A stretch of 64,000 bases of DNA, taken from the NCBI RefSeq assembly GCF_014529535.1, contig NW_023503493.1, positions 21,608,001 to 21,672,000 on the forward strand, given 5' to 3'. This document shows, piece by piece, positions 34,593-47,400 of the stretch. Source of the DNA: Bradysia coprophila. Its lineage: Eukaryota; Arthropoda; Insecta; Diptera; Sciaridae. Position numbers and translations under genes: made by a program. Under the pieces are notes generated by a model, which ran no database searches, had not been told where the DNA came from, and saw nothing but the letters and a program-made list of their open reading frames with translations. Each line of letters begins with the position of its first letter. Within the stretch, counting starts at the first letter, position 1.

Positions 34593-35822
34593 TCAACCTA
34601 GCTTCAAATGACTTTCATTGAATGACATATTGGACATTGGACGATCACACGAACTTCTTACTTTAAAACTACGATAACTGTCTGGACTGATAGAATTCCT
34701 TACAATGTCTCTTAATTCAGCACTGGCTCTAGCTTGACTCTTACACTCCAATACGTATTGCTGCTTTGCTTCCAAAAATTTGATTGATTTTCTATTGCGC
34801 TCCTGAATTTTCATCTTTAACTGCTCCAACTTTAGTAGCTCGTTTCTCTTAGTTTCGTCATAATTAGCGGCGTGCAAGTTTTGCTCTAATTCATTGTCCA
34901 TACACAGTCGTCGCTGTCTGGTGTTTAAATATTTGTTTCTCATTTCTTCTGCGCGACTGATTCGCTGTTCCAAATTACTGTAACACTCTTGTTTCCTAAC
35001 TTCTTCGTCCAATTGAAGTTCCTGTTGAATGAGAGCCGCTGCTTCAAATTTTCTCATTTCCTCCAGCTGTCGTTCCCTGTTCATTATTTCCCTTTTCACC
35101 GATTCAGCACGTAATCGTTGTTCCAGTCGTTCCTCTTTCTCATTAATGTTTCTTTTTATCTCGTCCAAACTTTGTTGCTCCCTCCTAGCCAAATCGTTCA
35201 TTCGTCGTTCCGTTTGTTCGGACTCCAGTCGCTGTTTCTCCTTTACCTTTTTCGTGTACTGTAGGCTGTGCTTGTTTATCAAATTATTTCGTATCGTTCG
35301 CTCATCTTCCCAACATTTTCTCGCTATCCAAGCGTCTTCCATTTGAGCTATTTCCTGTGTTCGTTTCATCGCCATTCGTTTCAAAATTTTCTTGTCATGT
35401 TCGGTAATCTTACCGTACAGCTTAGTTATGCGTGGTGTTATCGCACTAATTCCGATGCTATCCAATTGATCGCAAAGACTACCTACTGACTTTGGTGTAG
35501 AACATTTCATTAAAGACGACAGTGGCTCTTCGCATAACAGGTCGCTGGTTGACTTGGAACGAATGGGAGATATTTTGGATGAAGTGTTGCTGGCTGGACG
35601 GTTGTTACTGTTTTTCTTGCGTTTCTTTTTACGCCTTTTCGGATTTTTCACTGATTTTATGTCTTTTTTGTACATTTCATCCAATTCAAGTTCAAGCCCG
35701 AAACAACAATCGAAAAGTGGATCATGAATTTCACTTTCACAAAAATCAGGAGCTTTGTTCATCGGGCACACGGTGCGGGATTTGCAAAATACTCGATTGA
35801 ATCGATTTTTAATGAAGGACAT
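34593..35822 (-). CDS. single-exon coiled-coil protein, 409 aa
   Basis: One uninterrupted frame from ATG at 35822 to the stop at 34593. Residues 1-57 are acidic to neutral with several Cys; 58-70 form a very basic patch (PKRRKKKRKK) that could be a nuclear or RNA/tubulin-contacting signal. From about residue 150 to 370 the chain is a long charged helix with heptad character, with repeated E-R-R/K-E-Q words such as SEQTERRMNDLARREQQSLD. This resembles trichohyalin/plectin-homology and CCDC177-like proteins that are frequent in testis and cilia, but I cannot assign a family. Absence of introns among multi-intron neighbours could mean retroposition or a germline gene. It is tail-to-tail with the VWA-like gene, 240 bp apart. 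Confidence 0.75.
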   Translation of the reverse strand: MSFIKNRFNRVFCKSRTVCPMNKAPDFCESEIHDPLFDCCFGLELELDEMYKKDIKSVKNPKRRKKKRKKNSNNRPASNTSSKISPIRSKSTSDLLCEEPLSSLMKCSTPKSVGSLCDQLDSIGISAITPRITKLYGKITEHDKKILKRMAMKRTQEIAQMEDAWIARKCWEDERTIRNNLINKHSLQYTKKVKEKQRLESEQTERRMNDLARREQQSLDEIKRNINEKEERLEQRLRAESVKREIMNRERQLEEMRKFEAAALIQQELQLDEEVRKQECYSNLEQRISRAEEMRNKYLNTRQRRLCMDNELEQNLHAANYDETKRNELLKLEQLKMKIQERNRKSIKFLEAKQQYVLECKSQARASAELRDIVRNSISPDSYRSFKVRSSCDRPMSNMSFNESHLKLG

Positions 35823-37596
35823 TCTTTCCGAATTTTAATATTTAAATAAATGACTAACAGAGTTGCGAACACGTTTGGTATCAATTTATCCAAGTTTGTT
35901 TACTAAATTGATCAAACAACAGTATCCCCTAGCAACAGTCAAGAGTATGTTGAGGGTGAAGGAATGAAGGACATTACAGGAATTTACTGAACTGTTATCG
36001 AAACAAGAGAGTATGTTGCCGTTATAAAGCAATATTTTTATCGATTGAGTTTATAGATTAATCGCTTAAGAAGAGAATTAATGAGCACTCGGTTGGGTGT
36101 AAGAAATATATTCAAATTTTCGCGGTACTAAAACTCGCTGCATTCAGCACATAGCCCGAATTGCCTAACAAACTACAGCGACTGTTCTGTCAAACCATAC
36201 AAACCCGATGTGTGTGATTGTATAGTAAAATCGCGGTGTTCCAAGATAATTCTGTTTTGATACATAAAATGCACTGATTAAAATGCTGTTAAATTAATAA
36301 TCAAAAATTCATAGTCTGTGTAAATGAACGTGTTGTGCTCTGCATTCTTTAAATCTTCCACAGGAAAATGAGTCGTGTTCAAATCTCGCTGTAAAAGTTT
36401 TTCGGCAAAATGTTGAGGTTGCTCGATTTCAATGGTTTTCATTCACATTACATTCATTCATAGAAAAAATAATTTAATTAATGTTGCCGAGCGCGTACAT
36501 ATATGTGTCATTGTGTAAACATAGATGTGGGTAGCTAAAGTGAATATTTTTTTTTGTCAGTCATCAAAAATTCTACAGGAAAAGTTGAGGTGAGTGTGTG
36601 TTTTCTTCCATTCGTTGACAGTTTTTGTTAGTTGTTGTTTATTTTTATTTTGTTTCTGGTCGAAATAGGAAAAGAAAGTCAACTGAGTAATGTGTATGCT
36701 CAATAATAATACTTGTAATAAGTTGTTCCCTACAACGGTGATTGGCTTTTCAATTTCATTTCATTTCTTTTACTTGTTGAACCGGTGTGTGGCCAGTAAA
36801 ATATTATGGAACGGGTGGGTGTAGTTACAGGATGTGACGTATATAAATATTCTAGAGTTAGATGGCAGGAAAATGCACCATTCATTGAAATTCCATTTTA
36901 TCATCCGAATTTAAAAATGACGATGAGCCATTGTTCGGCTATTCTAAAATTACGTTAATTGACTATACATATTTATCTATTGTGTGCATGTAATACAAAC
37001 TTGAGATGATTTATGCGAAAATGGCAAACGGACACAATGACAACAACATTTCGCACAAAACATTTTTTTTTGTAGTTTTGCGCTTATTTGAATTCTGTTC
37101 TTCATTCGCGATGTTCGTATTATATCTCGCACCAGTTAAGCTCATAGCAGTGTCGACTATGTTATGAATCACGTTAGGTAATGATAATTAAATTTGCTGG
37201 TTTATGTTTATTTTCAAGTTCAGTAATTTTTCCATTTCAATTGATTTTCCTTGCACACGCACTTACAGCGGATATAACGATTTGTCCATTCGTAATGCGG
37301 ATTTTGCGGTGAGAATTTCTCTGTACGTAGAAAAAGTGTTCTTTCAGACACTAGTGCCGTTTGATTCAATCAAAGAACCGTTCAAGCTTGAACAGTTGTT
37401 TTCTTTCTTAATTTGAACGGCTAACTGATATCGACAACGACGACAAAAAGAAGTGATGTGTTATGGTTAGGGAGACTTAACTGACATATAGCAAAGATAA
37501 TGTTAATGTAAATGAAGTAAAAGATTTTGCATACCAGATTACCAGAAAATCGTGTACATTACGGACCCGAAGATGAGGGCTGTGTTCCCATGATGA
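35823..37596. other. intergenic between the coiled-coil gene and Hip1
   Basis: No gene called. A possible non-coding exon end AAAAGTTGAG/GTGAGT at about 36590 could be a Hip1 5' UTR donor, but I cannot pair it confidently. Confidence 0.3.
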
Positions 37597-37856
37597 GGCG
37601 ACATAACTACACGGTCAATATCGTCAGTATCGTTTTTTAGACGAACTATAGTATCGTCTAGAATTTTTATTTTACATAAATTAAAAACGATATTATCGTC
37701 CTGGGCGATATTATCGTTCTGGATGGTTGTTGAAGACGAAACACAAAATCTTGTATCTAAAACACCTTTTTATAGACGGCAAATATATATTAAAAATTGG
37801 TTCATTTGGTTCCGTCAATTTAAATTTTATACAGAAAAATTACACAGACTAATTAT

Positions 37857-37989
37857 GAGACGATGCGAGAAAAAAAATTAACTCCTAAGTTCCGACACCG
37901 TTCCGGCGCCCGGCTCGCATTGCGGCCCTCCGCTTCGCTCCGGGGCAATGGGCCGGATCGCTCGGCGTGTTAAAACGCTTTTTATGTAC
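37857..37989 (+). repeat. GC-rich dispersed repeat, copy 1
   Basis: About 130 bp from AGACGATGCGAGA to TTAAAACGCTTTTTATG, with CGGCGCCCGGCTCGCATTGC and CTCCGCTTCGCTCCGGGGCA. Copies occur at 48961-49097 (nearly identical), 48906-48955 (5' part) and 49109-49205 (shortened). Its base composition is far more GC-rich than the surroundings. Confidence 0.8.
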
Positions 37990-38004
37990 AATCAAAGTTG
38001 GTAT

Positions 38005-38150
38005 TCATTTCGTAAAAAAGATGAATTCTTTAGGTACGAACTAAACGCCTTTACGTTTCATTTCGTAAAAGTGTGAATTCCCTAGGAAGGAACGAACAAA
38101 ACGTCTTTACGTTACATTTTGTAAAAGGATGAATTCCCTGGGATCAAAGA
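38005..38150. repeat. tandem units of the CCTTTACG/GGATGAATTC family
   Basis: Two to three units of about 60 bp, each with GAACTAAACGCCTTTACG or a variant, then TTTCGTAAAA and GATGAATTCCCTAGGA. The same unit occurs near 9525, 9880-9935, 49215-49325 and, inverted and doubled, at 61300-61410. Confidence 0.7.
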
Positions 38151-38340
38151 GTTCGACTCGTGCGACTGTAACATGTAACACTGCAGTTTTTAAACACTGA
38201 TGTGTGTGGACCAATGTATGTAGTGAACACAACCGATTTAACGATTATTTACTTTCTATCAATAAATACTTTGTAAACTCATCCTTTCACTTAATGTATC
38301 GAAACTATGCTTTCCCTGAAGGTTCTGCTAATTTTGAGGT

Positions 38341-38462
38341 AATCTTGAGATCTCAATCTCAACTCAACTTGAGATTGTGGTAATCTTGAGTTGAGATTAA
38401 GATCTCAAGAAAATCTTGAGTTGAGTTGAGATCTCAACTCAACTTAATCTCAAGATTGTCTT
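38341..38462. repeat. GAGATCTCAACTCAACTTGA palindromic array
   Basis: Short inverted and direct copies of AATCTTGAGTTGAGAT and its complement packed into about 120 bp. Low-complexity hairpin-forming sequence inside the foldback-like element. Confidence 0.7.
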
Positions 38463-39131
38463 GAGAAGATATTCCACATTGGGGAAAGACGTTGACTTGA
38501 TAAATAGCTGCAATAAAAAATTTGATTTTTAATGGAGGAAGTTACCGACTTTGTGTGAGTAAATTGTCCTTCTTTTATTTTTTGGTAGGTGATTTCCTCT
38601 GACAATTGTTTTTCGATATTTTGGAAGAGAATTCGGTTCTTGCTGCACCTCTGAGTAAAATTGGACAATATTACCACTCAAAACTAAACGATGATATCGT
38701 CCTGGGCGATATTATCGTTTTTTTGAACGATAGTATCGTCCTGGACGATATTATTGTTTTGGACGATATTATCGTACAGAAAACGAAAATATCCATTAGA
38801 TTTTCTAGAACGGTAATATCGTCCAGAAAACGATACTATCGTTTTTTGAACGATAACATCGTCCAGAAAACGATACTATCGTCCAGACAATATTTTAGAA
38901 TTTTTCAATTTAGACGATATTATCGTCCTGGATGAAAAATTTTTGTGCGATAGTATCGTTTTTTGGACAATAGTATCGTCTAAAAAACGATAATATCGTT
39001 TTTTTAGACGATAGTATCGTCCAAAAAACGATAATATCGTTCCTGACGATATTGACGGTGTGGAAATGTCTCGCCACCGACCGTTCCCATTCATCAAAAT
39101 AAAAATTTGGAACCTCGTACGTACAGTGCTC

Positions 39132-39200
39132 TACGTGCTTCTGGTCGGTAATTGCGAAAATTATACTAAAAAATTTGCTTTTACCGACCAGAAGCACGTA
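39132..39200. repeat. short inverted repeat
   Basis: CTACGTGCTTCTGGTCGGTA at 39132 is repeated inverted at about 39180-39200. It abuts the next repeat. Confidence 0.6.
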
Positions 39201-39201
39201 A

Positions 39202-39385
39202 TAGTCATTTGTGTACCTGATTTGCACGATTGATTTTAGGCAATTTCGCGAGACCGAACAGAGTGAGGCTTACGAGCAAAAGTGTCTAAAATAAATCGTC
39301 CAAAGCAGGTACACATGTGACTTTCCATGCAAAAGGCCGAAAACTCGAGAAAAAATCAAAAATTGCCCTCATTTTCCCCATATTG
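39202..39385 (+). repeat. 200-bp dispersed repeat (family A), diverged copy
   Basis: Runs from GTGTACCTGATTTGCACGAT through TTTTAGGCAATTTCGCG, GTGAGGCTTACGAGC, AGGTACACATGTGA to AATTGCCCTCATTTTC. It is the most diverged of the family A copies (others at 47846-47990, 50531-50730, 50731-50930, 52820-53023, 53024-53215). Confidence 0.7.
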
Positions 39386-41131
39386 CCCCATATTAATGTT
39401 TACTATTTGTAAAGTATCGGAAATTGGACATTTTAATTATTTCCACCCCTTTCTCGAGCGTGACCAAACTAAATTTCATGTGGATAGCAAAGACTCTCTA
39501 ATCTCATTCGACCAATATGCAAACTGAAATAAACTGGTAATTATTTAGTCGATCACCGCAAAAATTGTGTTGTTTTTTTCAGCCGATTTCATTTTGATCT
39601 TCTTCCGTTTCTAAGAAGAACTCGTCTTCGTTCGTAGGAGAAAATAATAATTCGATTTACATTACGTTCGATAATGCAACAACCGTTGCACGATCTCTTT
39701 TGCAGAAGTACAAAAATAAAAAAAAATAATTAAACAATACGAAAACTCACCTCTGTGATGGTCTGTGTACACGTACGTGTACACTCATGGTTTTAATCAT
39801 TGAATTTTCTTATCTATTTTTTTTTCATTTGGACATGTTATCGATAAATCCATTCAAGAAAAAATATTATTAATAATCGAGTCAGTGAAAATAAAAATAA
39901 AAATTCAGTCGGTGATTTGTTTCGGTGTATTTTGTTTCTAAATTATTGAATTACAATAAGAACCGTAAGCAAATTCAATATTATTTTTCGCTCAAATCCA
40001 TTAACGTGCTATTATACAAGTAATACAACACTGAGAGCATAAAAATTTTGTTCCATAACGAAAGTGTTTCTTTGTGTATTTAACTAATCGAATCAAAAGC
40101 TAACTTTAAAAAGAAATTTTTCTATTCCAATTTGAGTGAATCGATTTTATGTCTTAGAAATCGATAAGTGTATTGGTTGACAATGACGTCACATTTATAA
40201 TTATAACAATCGATGCATTGTTTTAACAAAAAAGAACTCTTACACCTGGGATATCATTTCAGTGTTCCAAAGATACAATTGTCTAGTATTTCGAAGCCAT
40301 TTTATCGGATACAGAATTATTATGAAACGATATCATAATAAAGCTTCTCCGGATTATGCTAACAACATTTACCCAGAAAACTTCTATGTATTTTACTTAG
40401 TCATCCACTTGTTACACAACGGCGAAATTTCGTTAATTTTGTTCGTATTAAATTGGGATCTGTGTGCGCTTCGGTGCGGTTTGTTCATTTATTTAAGTAA
40501 AGGTTGACGAATAAAATGACCTAAACAGCTACGTGACCCTCACCCCGGTAAACTTTAAAATTTGTCGTAGATTAACCTTTTACAGAAGGCTGGCCCAGTG
40601 CCAGTTTCATTATGACATCAATTTTTTGGCACAAAATCTTCTACTTCGTCAGCTCAATAACTACACTTTGATATGTAAGACCATATAAAAGGAGAGTCAT
40701 CGTTTATTTCTTCGTTAACTATCGACAATTATAATATCCGTTTGCTTAAAATTCTGCTTGTTATGTCATATTTTATCGAAACCGTGTATTTATCATTTAG
40801 TCGATGAACTAAGCCTGATTTAGATATAAGTCTGTATCGATACTGGGACGTTCGATTTATCATTTGAATTTTGAGTCATTACATACGCACCTCACCTCTG
40901 ATATTTTCTTATAAGTTGAGTTTCAGTATACAAAATCAAAATCTTATATTTTCCTCGTATTGTGACTTGTTAATTTAAATTTTCTTTTCTTCAGATACAA
41001 AGAGCGACAACCGTCAACACCAAAATTATAAATATTATCCTTTCATCGAGAGCGACATAAACTCAGCGGTGTTAACAACCTAATCTGTACATACACACAT
41101 ATTTTATCGTGTAAATTGCTGAACAATAAAA
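39386..41131. other. 5' flank of Hip1
   Basis: AT-rich sequence without a recognised gene. The last 40 bp before the start codon (ATACACACATATTTTATCG) are presumably 5' UTR. No TATA box is convincing. Confidence 0.35.
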
Positions 41132-44100
41132 ATGTCTTACTCAGACAAAGAATACTATCAGCTTGTGAGTATAAAAACCGAAAACAAAATTTCAACTTAT
41201 CTTCCCAAACACTAAACTACCGAATTTTTGGTTGTATTTTAATTGCAGACAATAAGCATTAGCAAGGCACTAAATGGCATTGAAATGCCACTGAAGGTTA
41301 AACATGCCCGAGCTGCAATAATCGGCACGTTTCACACACAAGGAGCACATTCACTGTGGGCCGTGTCGTTGAGACAGCCGCTACAAGACAATCGAATAAC
41401 TGCCTGGAAATTTTGTCATTTACTTCACAAAGTTTTACGAGAAGGTCATCCGTTATGCTGCCAACATTCGATGCGACACAGAGCAATGTTGACCGAATTG
41501 GGAAAACTATGGGTACGGATTGTGTGAGATATTGGTAGGGATAAAGTTTACTGATCGAAGCCTAATTTTAAAGGGGCATCTGAACGATGGTTATGGTATA
41601 AGTATACGACACTATACGAAATTGTTGGTGACAAAGCTAGAATTTCATGATAGAAATCCGCGCATACCTGGAAATTTGACTCTAAAGAGAGGCGAACTTG
41701 AATCAATTGCTGGCAATGACGTCAATTTCTAGTTAGTATTTTGACTTTGGAGTACCATTGGTATTTGATTTACCTACATTGATGGTATTGTCTAGCTTTC
41801 AGATGGCTGTCGAGATGTTTGATTATTTGGACGATGTTATAGCTTTGCAGGCTACCAGTACGTTTTATGATTTTTATTCAACATTAACTTGTCACTAACA
41901 GTAAATTGAAATAGTTTTCAGTTCGATCACAACTTTTCATGTCAACTCGATGACCTTAGCCGGTCAATGTCGATTGTCGCCGTTGATACCACTGATTCAA
42001 GATTCTAATCAGCTGTACGACTTTCTCGTACGAATCATGTTTAAATTGCACGGAAATCTTCCAAATGACGTCTTGCAAGGTAAACCAAAATCCCTTTGTA
42101 GAGACACAATAAACTAACAACAAAACTCATTTTCGCAGGTCATCGCGACCGATTCCGAGCAATATTCATCCAACTGAAGTCATTTTACAATCAGTCGCGA
42201 AATCTTCAATATTTCGTCAATTTAATAACCGTTCCAAAACTGCCCGAAGCAGCACCGAATTTCAGTTCACAAGTCGATTTTGGATCATATACGGCTCCCG
42301 TTGTTGTTATTCCCGAAGAACCGGAACCAGAACCAGAACCAGTTGTCGACAATCTGGTAGACATGGGTGCAGCTCGTGAAGTAGAAACCGTAGCGCCTGT
42401 GGCCGCTGAGCCACCAACACCTACTGTTAATTTCGAACAAATTATACGAGAACGAGATGATCTGATTCAGCATTTGCAAATGGAAGTCGATCGAATCGGG
42501 TTAGTTGTTTTTGTTTGCGTGTTGCGATTATTTTACCATAACGATCTCGTTATCTCCACTTAGAAAACACTTACGAACTGTGTCGAACGAGCAGCGCGAC
42601 AATCAAGCAATTCTTGAACAACAAATCACTTCCTTACATTCGCAGCTAAATGATGCGCATGAGGAACTGGTGAATATGCGGTTCGAAAAGGAGGAACTAG
42701 AGTTGAAAGCTCAATCTGCTGAAAAAGCGCAAATCGAAGAAGAAAAGGTGAAAGCAACGGAAGACAAATTCCAGAAACTTAAAGTTATGTACACCCATAT
42801 CCGTGACGAGCATGTGACTTTATTGAGACAGGTAAAATTTCAATATTCCGAATTCGAACTAGCAATTGACTGTTCCACCATTACAGCACGGGGAGATCAG
42901 TAAACAATTGGTGCAAACAACGAAAAATGCCAATGATGCCATCAAGGAAAAAGATGAAATCAAAGTGGAATTCGAGACTCTTCGGCAACAGCACAGTAAG
43001 ATTGAAGAGGTGGTACAACAGAGCACTGAAGATGCGAAGAGTGAAAAAACTGAGTTAAGTGAACGTTTACAAAGTGTTCAGAAGGAGAATGCAGCCTTAA
43101 CTGAAAAGTTTGACGATTTAATGGCGAATTCTTCTGCAGAAATTGCCGAACTAAAAGTTAATTTGGATAAAGTTCGAGAGGAGAGTGAGGTTCGTTCAAA
43201 AAACATTTTCGATTTTAAACTTTTGTCAAGTTTCTTCTCCAATCACTTGATAGAGTGTTAAAAGCGAAAAAGCTCAAATCGAAGAGAGTGTCAAAAATCT
43301 GGAGGAAAAGTACCAGTCGTGTGAAACGGCCAGAGGCGAAGTGGAACGTAAACTTCAAAGTGCATTGACTGACCTCCAAGAATTGCAAGTGAAGGTCGAT
43401 CAAAGTTCTGTGCATACCGTATCGCTGCAACAAAGCGTTCAAGACACCGAAGAATCAAAGGCCGAACTACAGCGGTACATTGATGATCTGCAGGCAAAAC
43501 ATGACAACTTAAACACGAAAAACACCGAACTGACTGAGAAATACGATGTGGTGATGGAAGAGAAACTGACGCTTGCCAATAAAATTGATGAGGTAAATCA
43601 CGGACTATATCACCAACTGCAGCGTATAAATTGCCTTGTTTCCACTTACAGCTTGATAAAATTAAAGAGGAGCTGACCAACGAGAAGGAAGAGGCCTCCA
43701 TTGAAATCGAAACGTTGAAGAGAGATTTAATTGAAAAAATTCATGAATGCGACACATTACAGACTCAAGTCACAGATACGCTTGCGTTGAAGGACAGCGA
43801 AGTCGGTGAACTGAAAGCTAAGCTAGAAGAGACCGAGCAGAAATATCAGGTTTGTTTGAGTGTCAACCAATTTTGTACGTACAAGCTTTCAAAGAAATTA
43901 TTCAAGCTACTCTTGGGTCAGATTTGTCCCATCAAATTGTAAAGCTACCACTTTGAGCTTACAAAAATGTCGTTTGGAAGACAATTTGTTACTAGTCTGT
44001 CGGCTGTATGTTTTGTGTTAAAACCATTCCGTAATTCGAATTTGAATTGTCGAAAAGTCATTCTCCATCATCTTCATCCCATTACTCAGCTGAGGCGAGA

Positions 44101-45922
44101 ATTTCATTTTGTATGTTAATAGAGGCTGAGCTTTGACAAACAATCGCCAATTCGGTGATAATTTTTTACGGCACTAGAAGTTCACCACATTAGCCCATTG
44201 CTAGTCATCATTTTCACTGTATCGTCTTTCATCATTCGCTCAAAATGTGTTCATTTTCGCAAATGAGTATCACATTGAATGACACCGAACAAAAAAAATC
44301 TTTCTCTAGGACATCCAAACCAGCACCGACCGTTTACAAGACCAAAAAGTCCGAGTTGAATCAGATTTCCAAGATTTACTTCATCAACAGGAAGAATTAA
44401 CCGAGAAATACAATTCAACGTTGAGCACCATAAAAGCGCTCGAATCAACATTGGAAGATACAAAGATCCGAGATGAGACCAGAATGCGAGCCCTGATGGA
44501 AGCGTGCATTAAATCGTCGGAAAAATTAGCCTTGCGTGCAATGTCAGAGAACGATGTTGCCAGCACGGCCAATACGTCAACGTATTTCATGCTGATTTCG
44601 GAAGAACTGCAACAGGTGCTAACTGAATTAAGTATTGTGTACGATACGTATGTCTCAGACAACAGTAATGTCGAAGGATTGGCCAGGAAAGTTATTCTCG
44701 GCGGACATTTAATGGCAACAGTTCACGTACAAGGAATGACCATTTGTAATTCGTCGGCTGACATTGAATTTGGTGAAAGTAAATTTGAAATTTCCGATTC
44801 GCTTACAATCCACTTCTACTTAAGCACGTAAACGTTTCTTTGCCAGGAACAACGGACGAAATGAAGAAATGGAATCAAAATGTCTTGGATCTGTTTACTT
44901 CACTGAAAGATACACATTCCGATTCCGATGCTGTTAAGTCGTGTATCGAAGGCGTTCGCTCACAACTCCAGGGCATCACGTCCATGATTCATGACCTTAG
45001 TAAAAAATCCGATAGCACAGAACTGGTGGGCGATATTATTGAACAAGAATTGGCTGGCATGGACAAGGCGATCGAGGAAGCTGCCAATCGGATCGAGGAA
45101 ATGCTTTCGAAGTCTCGTGCATCAGATTCGGGCATCAAATTGGAAGTGAACGAGAAGATTTTGGACGCTTGTACGGCATTGATGCGATGCATAAGAATTT
45201 TGGTTCAAAAGTCACGACTGCTACAAGCTGAAATCGTTTCATTGGGAAAAGGTAGCTCGAAGAACAAGCCAACCAATTTACCCGTTTAACGGAAATCAAT
45301 TTTGTTTGTAGGAACGGCAACAGCAAAAGAATTTTACAAAAGAAACCACCAATGGACCGAGGGCCTCATTTCAGCTGCAAAGGTGAGTTCCTTTTTCACG
45401 TGTGTTCTTACCATCAACCAAAAATTTTGTTTTCTTTCCAAAGAGCGTCGCGCAAGGTGCCAATTTTTTGGTGTAAGTGATAGAATTGATTGATTTTTGT
45501 GTGTTCATCACTTTCTAATCGAATACATTCCATTCTACAGTACCGCTGCTAATAAATCTGTATCAGGCGATGGTAAACATCAGCTGGATCTAATTGTTGC
45601 TGCCCAAGAAATTGCAGCTTGCACCGCCCAATTAGTCGTGGCATCCAGAGTTAAGGCGCCGAAGGGAAGCAAGCATTTATCAGCTCTCGGTCAGGCCTCG
45701 CGGGACGTGACACAATCAACTGGTGCCGTTGTGGCGACAGCCAAAGACTGTAGTCAACGTCTGGAGGATTCTCAAGATTTGGATTTGTCCAATTTAACGG
45801 TACACCAGGCAAAAACTCTTGAAATGGAAATACAAGTGAAAGTTCTGGAACTGGAACAGGGATTGCAGGTGGAACGATCGAGATTGGCCGCTTTCCGGCG
45901 AAAGAATTATCGAGAAAATTGA
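41132..45922 (+). CDS. Hip1: Huntingtin-interacting protein 1 (ANTH, coiled coil, I/LWEQ)
   Basis: Fifteen exons (41132-41164, 41249-41512, 41574-41731, 41796-41857, 41915-42079, 42139-42499, 42564-42831, 42887-43189, 43254-43592, 43652-43849, 44310-44778, 44847-45251, 45312-45382, 45444-45472, 45541-45922) splice to 1168 residues with agreeing phases. The ANTH lipid-binding domain spans about 12-275 (ISKALNGIEMPLKVKHARA, AWKFCHLLHKVLREGHP, MFDYLDD, AGQCRLSPLIPLI). A clathrin-box-like LVDMG follows an EPEPEPEP stretch at about 300, where human HIP1 has LMDMD. A long coiled coil covers about 325-790. The I/LWEQ (THATCH) actin-binding module contains ANRIEEMLSKSR (from about 953), KEFYKRNHQWTEGLISAAK and ACTAQLVVASRVKAP. 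Hip1/Sla2 couples clathrin coats and PIP2 to actin in endocytosis. Donors GTTCGT and GTTTGT of exons 8 and 10 are weak but keep frame. Confidence 0.95.
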
Positions 45923-46641
45923 AACGATACGTTAATAGTTTAGTCGTTATATCTACATAAGTGTCTTTGATTATGGTCCTAATTGAATTAGGTATCGTTA
46001 GTGAGTAGACTACATGAGTTTACATTTTTTGATAAGTTACCTACAGTTCTTGGCATCGCTAATGGAATACATTCAAGCTTTTCTAACTGTAAAAGGTCGC
46101 AAAATTACTATGTTACTACGGACGTTTTGAGTTGTCGTTGTACTGAGCCTTTCTCTGCCCTACAACTCATAAAAAACTTACAAACCGGTTTTCAAAATCT
46201 TTTCTTAAAACCGGTTTGTAAGTTTTTGATGCGCTGCAGGGCAGTTCTGCATATTTTATTTAGATTAATATCGATGTGAAGCTCAGAACCTAATGTTTCA
46301 TTTCCAAATTAAAAACTATTTTCGAACAAGTGCCTTTGTTACACCCTAGTCATTTCGGTTTCAATTTACGTAAGAAATTTCCGCACTCCAAAAACTTTCG
46401 TTACGTAATTTTCAAAAGGATGCTGTTTTTGCTCAGTGATAAATGCACGTAAATATTCGGTGACCTAAAGGCGATGCACTAGAATTTATTGTTAATTCCA
46501 TTAAGTTGTTTTTATACCTAGGTTAAGCATCCAGTTCAATTTTATTAAAAATTTATTTATTTTGTACACGTTTCGAGTATTCTATTCTACGCCGATGCGT
46601 TACATCCCAACTGAAAATCATTTGCTTTTATAGAACCAGGA
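45923..46641. other. 3' flank of Hip1
   Basis: Contains a small palindrome (AAACCGGTTT and GTTTGTAAGTTTTT words, about 46150-46230) and the AT-rich 3' UTR. Several AATAAA-like words are possible poly(A) signals. Confidence 0.4.
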
Positions 46642-47400
46642 ACAAGTACTTGTCGAGGGGTAACCGACTCGGGAAATTGACTACACACCCTCAAAGGAAT
46701 TGCCGGAGTATCCGGTAAATAATTGGAATTGATGGAATTGACCGGAATTGATCGGAATTGATCGGAATTGATCGGAATTGATAGGAATTGACTGGAAATA
46801 TGTGGAATTGTAAGGAATTGAAAGTAAATGAGAGTAAATGCTGATAAGTGTGATTATCGGAAAGAAGGACCAGCGAATGCAGAACCACATTATTTCCTTT
46901 TTGTTTTAATTTTAAAAGCTCCCGCACAATAAATAACAGTGTACAGTGTTGATCAGTTCCATTTTAGAACAAGTCTAACGTTCTTTTATGTTCAAAATAT
47001 GCACACGGAAGGATTCTTCTTCAGAGGATTCTTGTGAGTCAGATGCGGAAGAGTTTGAGCCGCAACAAACAAGTGAATATTCGTCAGGGGGAGGTTAGGC
47101 TGGGGCATTGCCGATGCGAAATGCTCCAGTTTCAAACCAAATTTACAAAAAAATGCATCACCGACAATATCATCTATTCCATCAACTTTTCAAAAGCCTA
47201 AAATCTTACGATGTCGATCACTTGAGCGAAACCAAAAATTGAGTGCTTTGGCTTTTGCTGACGTGTGCTGAACAAATCGATTTCCTGTCGAGGTACGAAC
47301 AACGTTTTGTGCATCGGACAACTGAAATAGACAAAACACAGCAATTTACTTGAAAACATACACACTTCACATTCACCATATCAAATTTAATAATAAGCAT

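Larger units (their letters stand above)
37597..39075. mobile_element. foldback-like element built of ACGATANTATCGT palindromes
   Basis: The ends are inverted copies: CACGGTCAATATCGTCAG (in 37597-37632) and its reverse complement in 39040-39075, each followed by GGCGA..ACAT words. About 15 copies of the 13-bp palindrome ACGATANTATCGT, spaced about 20 bp, fill 38690-39060, and a few fill the left arm (37617-37735). The interior holds a GC-rich repeat (37857-37989), the CCTTTACG family (38005-38150) and a GAGATCTCAACTCAA array (38341-38462). No transposase is present. The structure fits a foldback element with other repeats nested inside. Confidence 0.7.

Noticed and set aside
38690-39060. Possible CRISPR-like array because of regularly spaced short palindromes
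   Set aside because: The DNA is eukaryotic, the spacers are not unique 25-40-bp sequences, and the array is bounded by transposon-type inverted termini.
42300-42360. EPEPEPEP stretch in Hip1 considered as a disease-like repeat expansion
   Set aside because: Only four dipeptides, in a linker that is variable in this family.
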